Positions 63,989-64,000 of a DNA stretch of 64,000 nucleotides are shown here, in pieces (the first letter of the stretch is position 1; each line of letters begins with the position of its first letter). A model generated the notes under the pieces. It did not search any database. It saw only the letters and a program-made list of their open reading frames with translations, and was not told the origin of the DNA. Both the position numbers and the translations under genes were made by a program. The DNA lies in assembly GCA_009823505.1 (NCBI GenBank), contig VZQC01000334.1, positions 310,001 to 374,000 of the forward strand. Direction: 5' to 3'. This DNA is from Rhizomys pruinosus. Taxonomy: Eukaryota > Chordata > Mammalia > Rodentia > Spalacidae.

Positions 63989-64000
63989 GGCTATTTATTG

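Overview
This is mammalian genomic DNA from a muroid rodent. The tRNA-derived B2 SINE, the 7SL-derived B1 SINE, B3/B4/ID-type SINEs, rodent LINE-1 and MaLR-type LTRs all occur in many copies. The B1 and B2 variants do not look like textbook mouse or rat consensus, for example young B2 copies carry a 17-bp internal duplication. A non-murine muroid lineage is therefore plausible, but the species cannot be named from this window. I found no convincing protein-coding host gene and no tRNA, rRNA, CRISPR or prokaryotic feature. Almost every open reading frame lies inside a transposon or simple repeat.

Layout. 1-7 kb: B1/B2 copies, an L1 3' tail and old MaLR LTR pieces in otherwise featureless DNA. 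7.3-9.55 kb: a complete non-coding LTR retrotransposon with two ~407-bp LTRs and a 5-bp target duplication, carrying a B2. 9.6-12.7 kb: SINEs, a B4-like SINE, an MLT1-type LTR and LTR-like DNA. 12.8-17.1 kb: an old antisense L1 broken up by LTRs and B1s. 18.7-19.3 kb: CT and irregular TG repeats. 19.4-20.1 kb: an LTR split by a young B2. 21.2-30.1 kb: a nearly continuous stack of antisense L1s with nested SINEs, including a broken reverse-transcriptase reading frame.

30-45 kb is the least repetitive part. It contains short L1 and SINE insertions, a GC/CpG-rich stretch (37.44-38.24 kb) with a good splice donor, two MER5A-type DNA transposon relics (41.0 and 49.0 kb), and 38.2-43.4 kb of mostly unique sequence. 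A strong splice acceptor at 45,651 is followed 567 bases later by AATAAA. Together these sites could outline a non-coding transcript on the + strand (inference only). 47.4-47.6 kb has a CCAAT/TATA arrangement.

50.4-56.5 kb is a second L1 complex: a + strand L1 5' end with ~153-bp tandem monomers and a frameshifted ORF1, joined to two antisense L1 3' ends, an ERV-like insertion and an inverted ORF2 5' fragment. 57.6-59.65 kb is a MaLR/ORR1-like element flanked by a CCCAG duplication. 59.7-64 kb holds a possible conserved noncoding block, a B2 split by an LTR and a B1, and further SINEs and microsatellites.

The window is best read as an intergenic or intronic interval shaped by repeated retrotransposition. 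The informative content is its insertion history: target duplications, nesting order, SINE subfamilies and L1 promoter structure.
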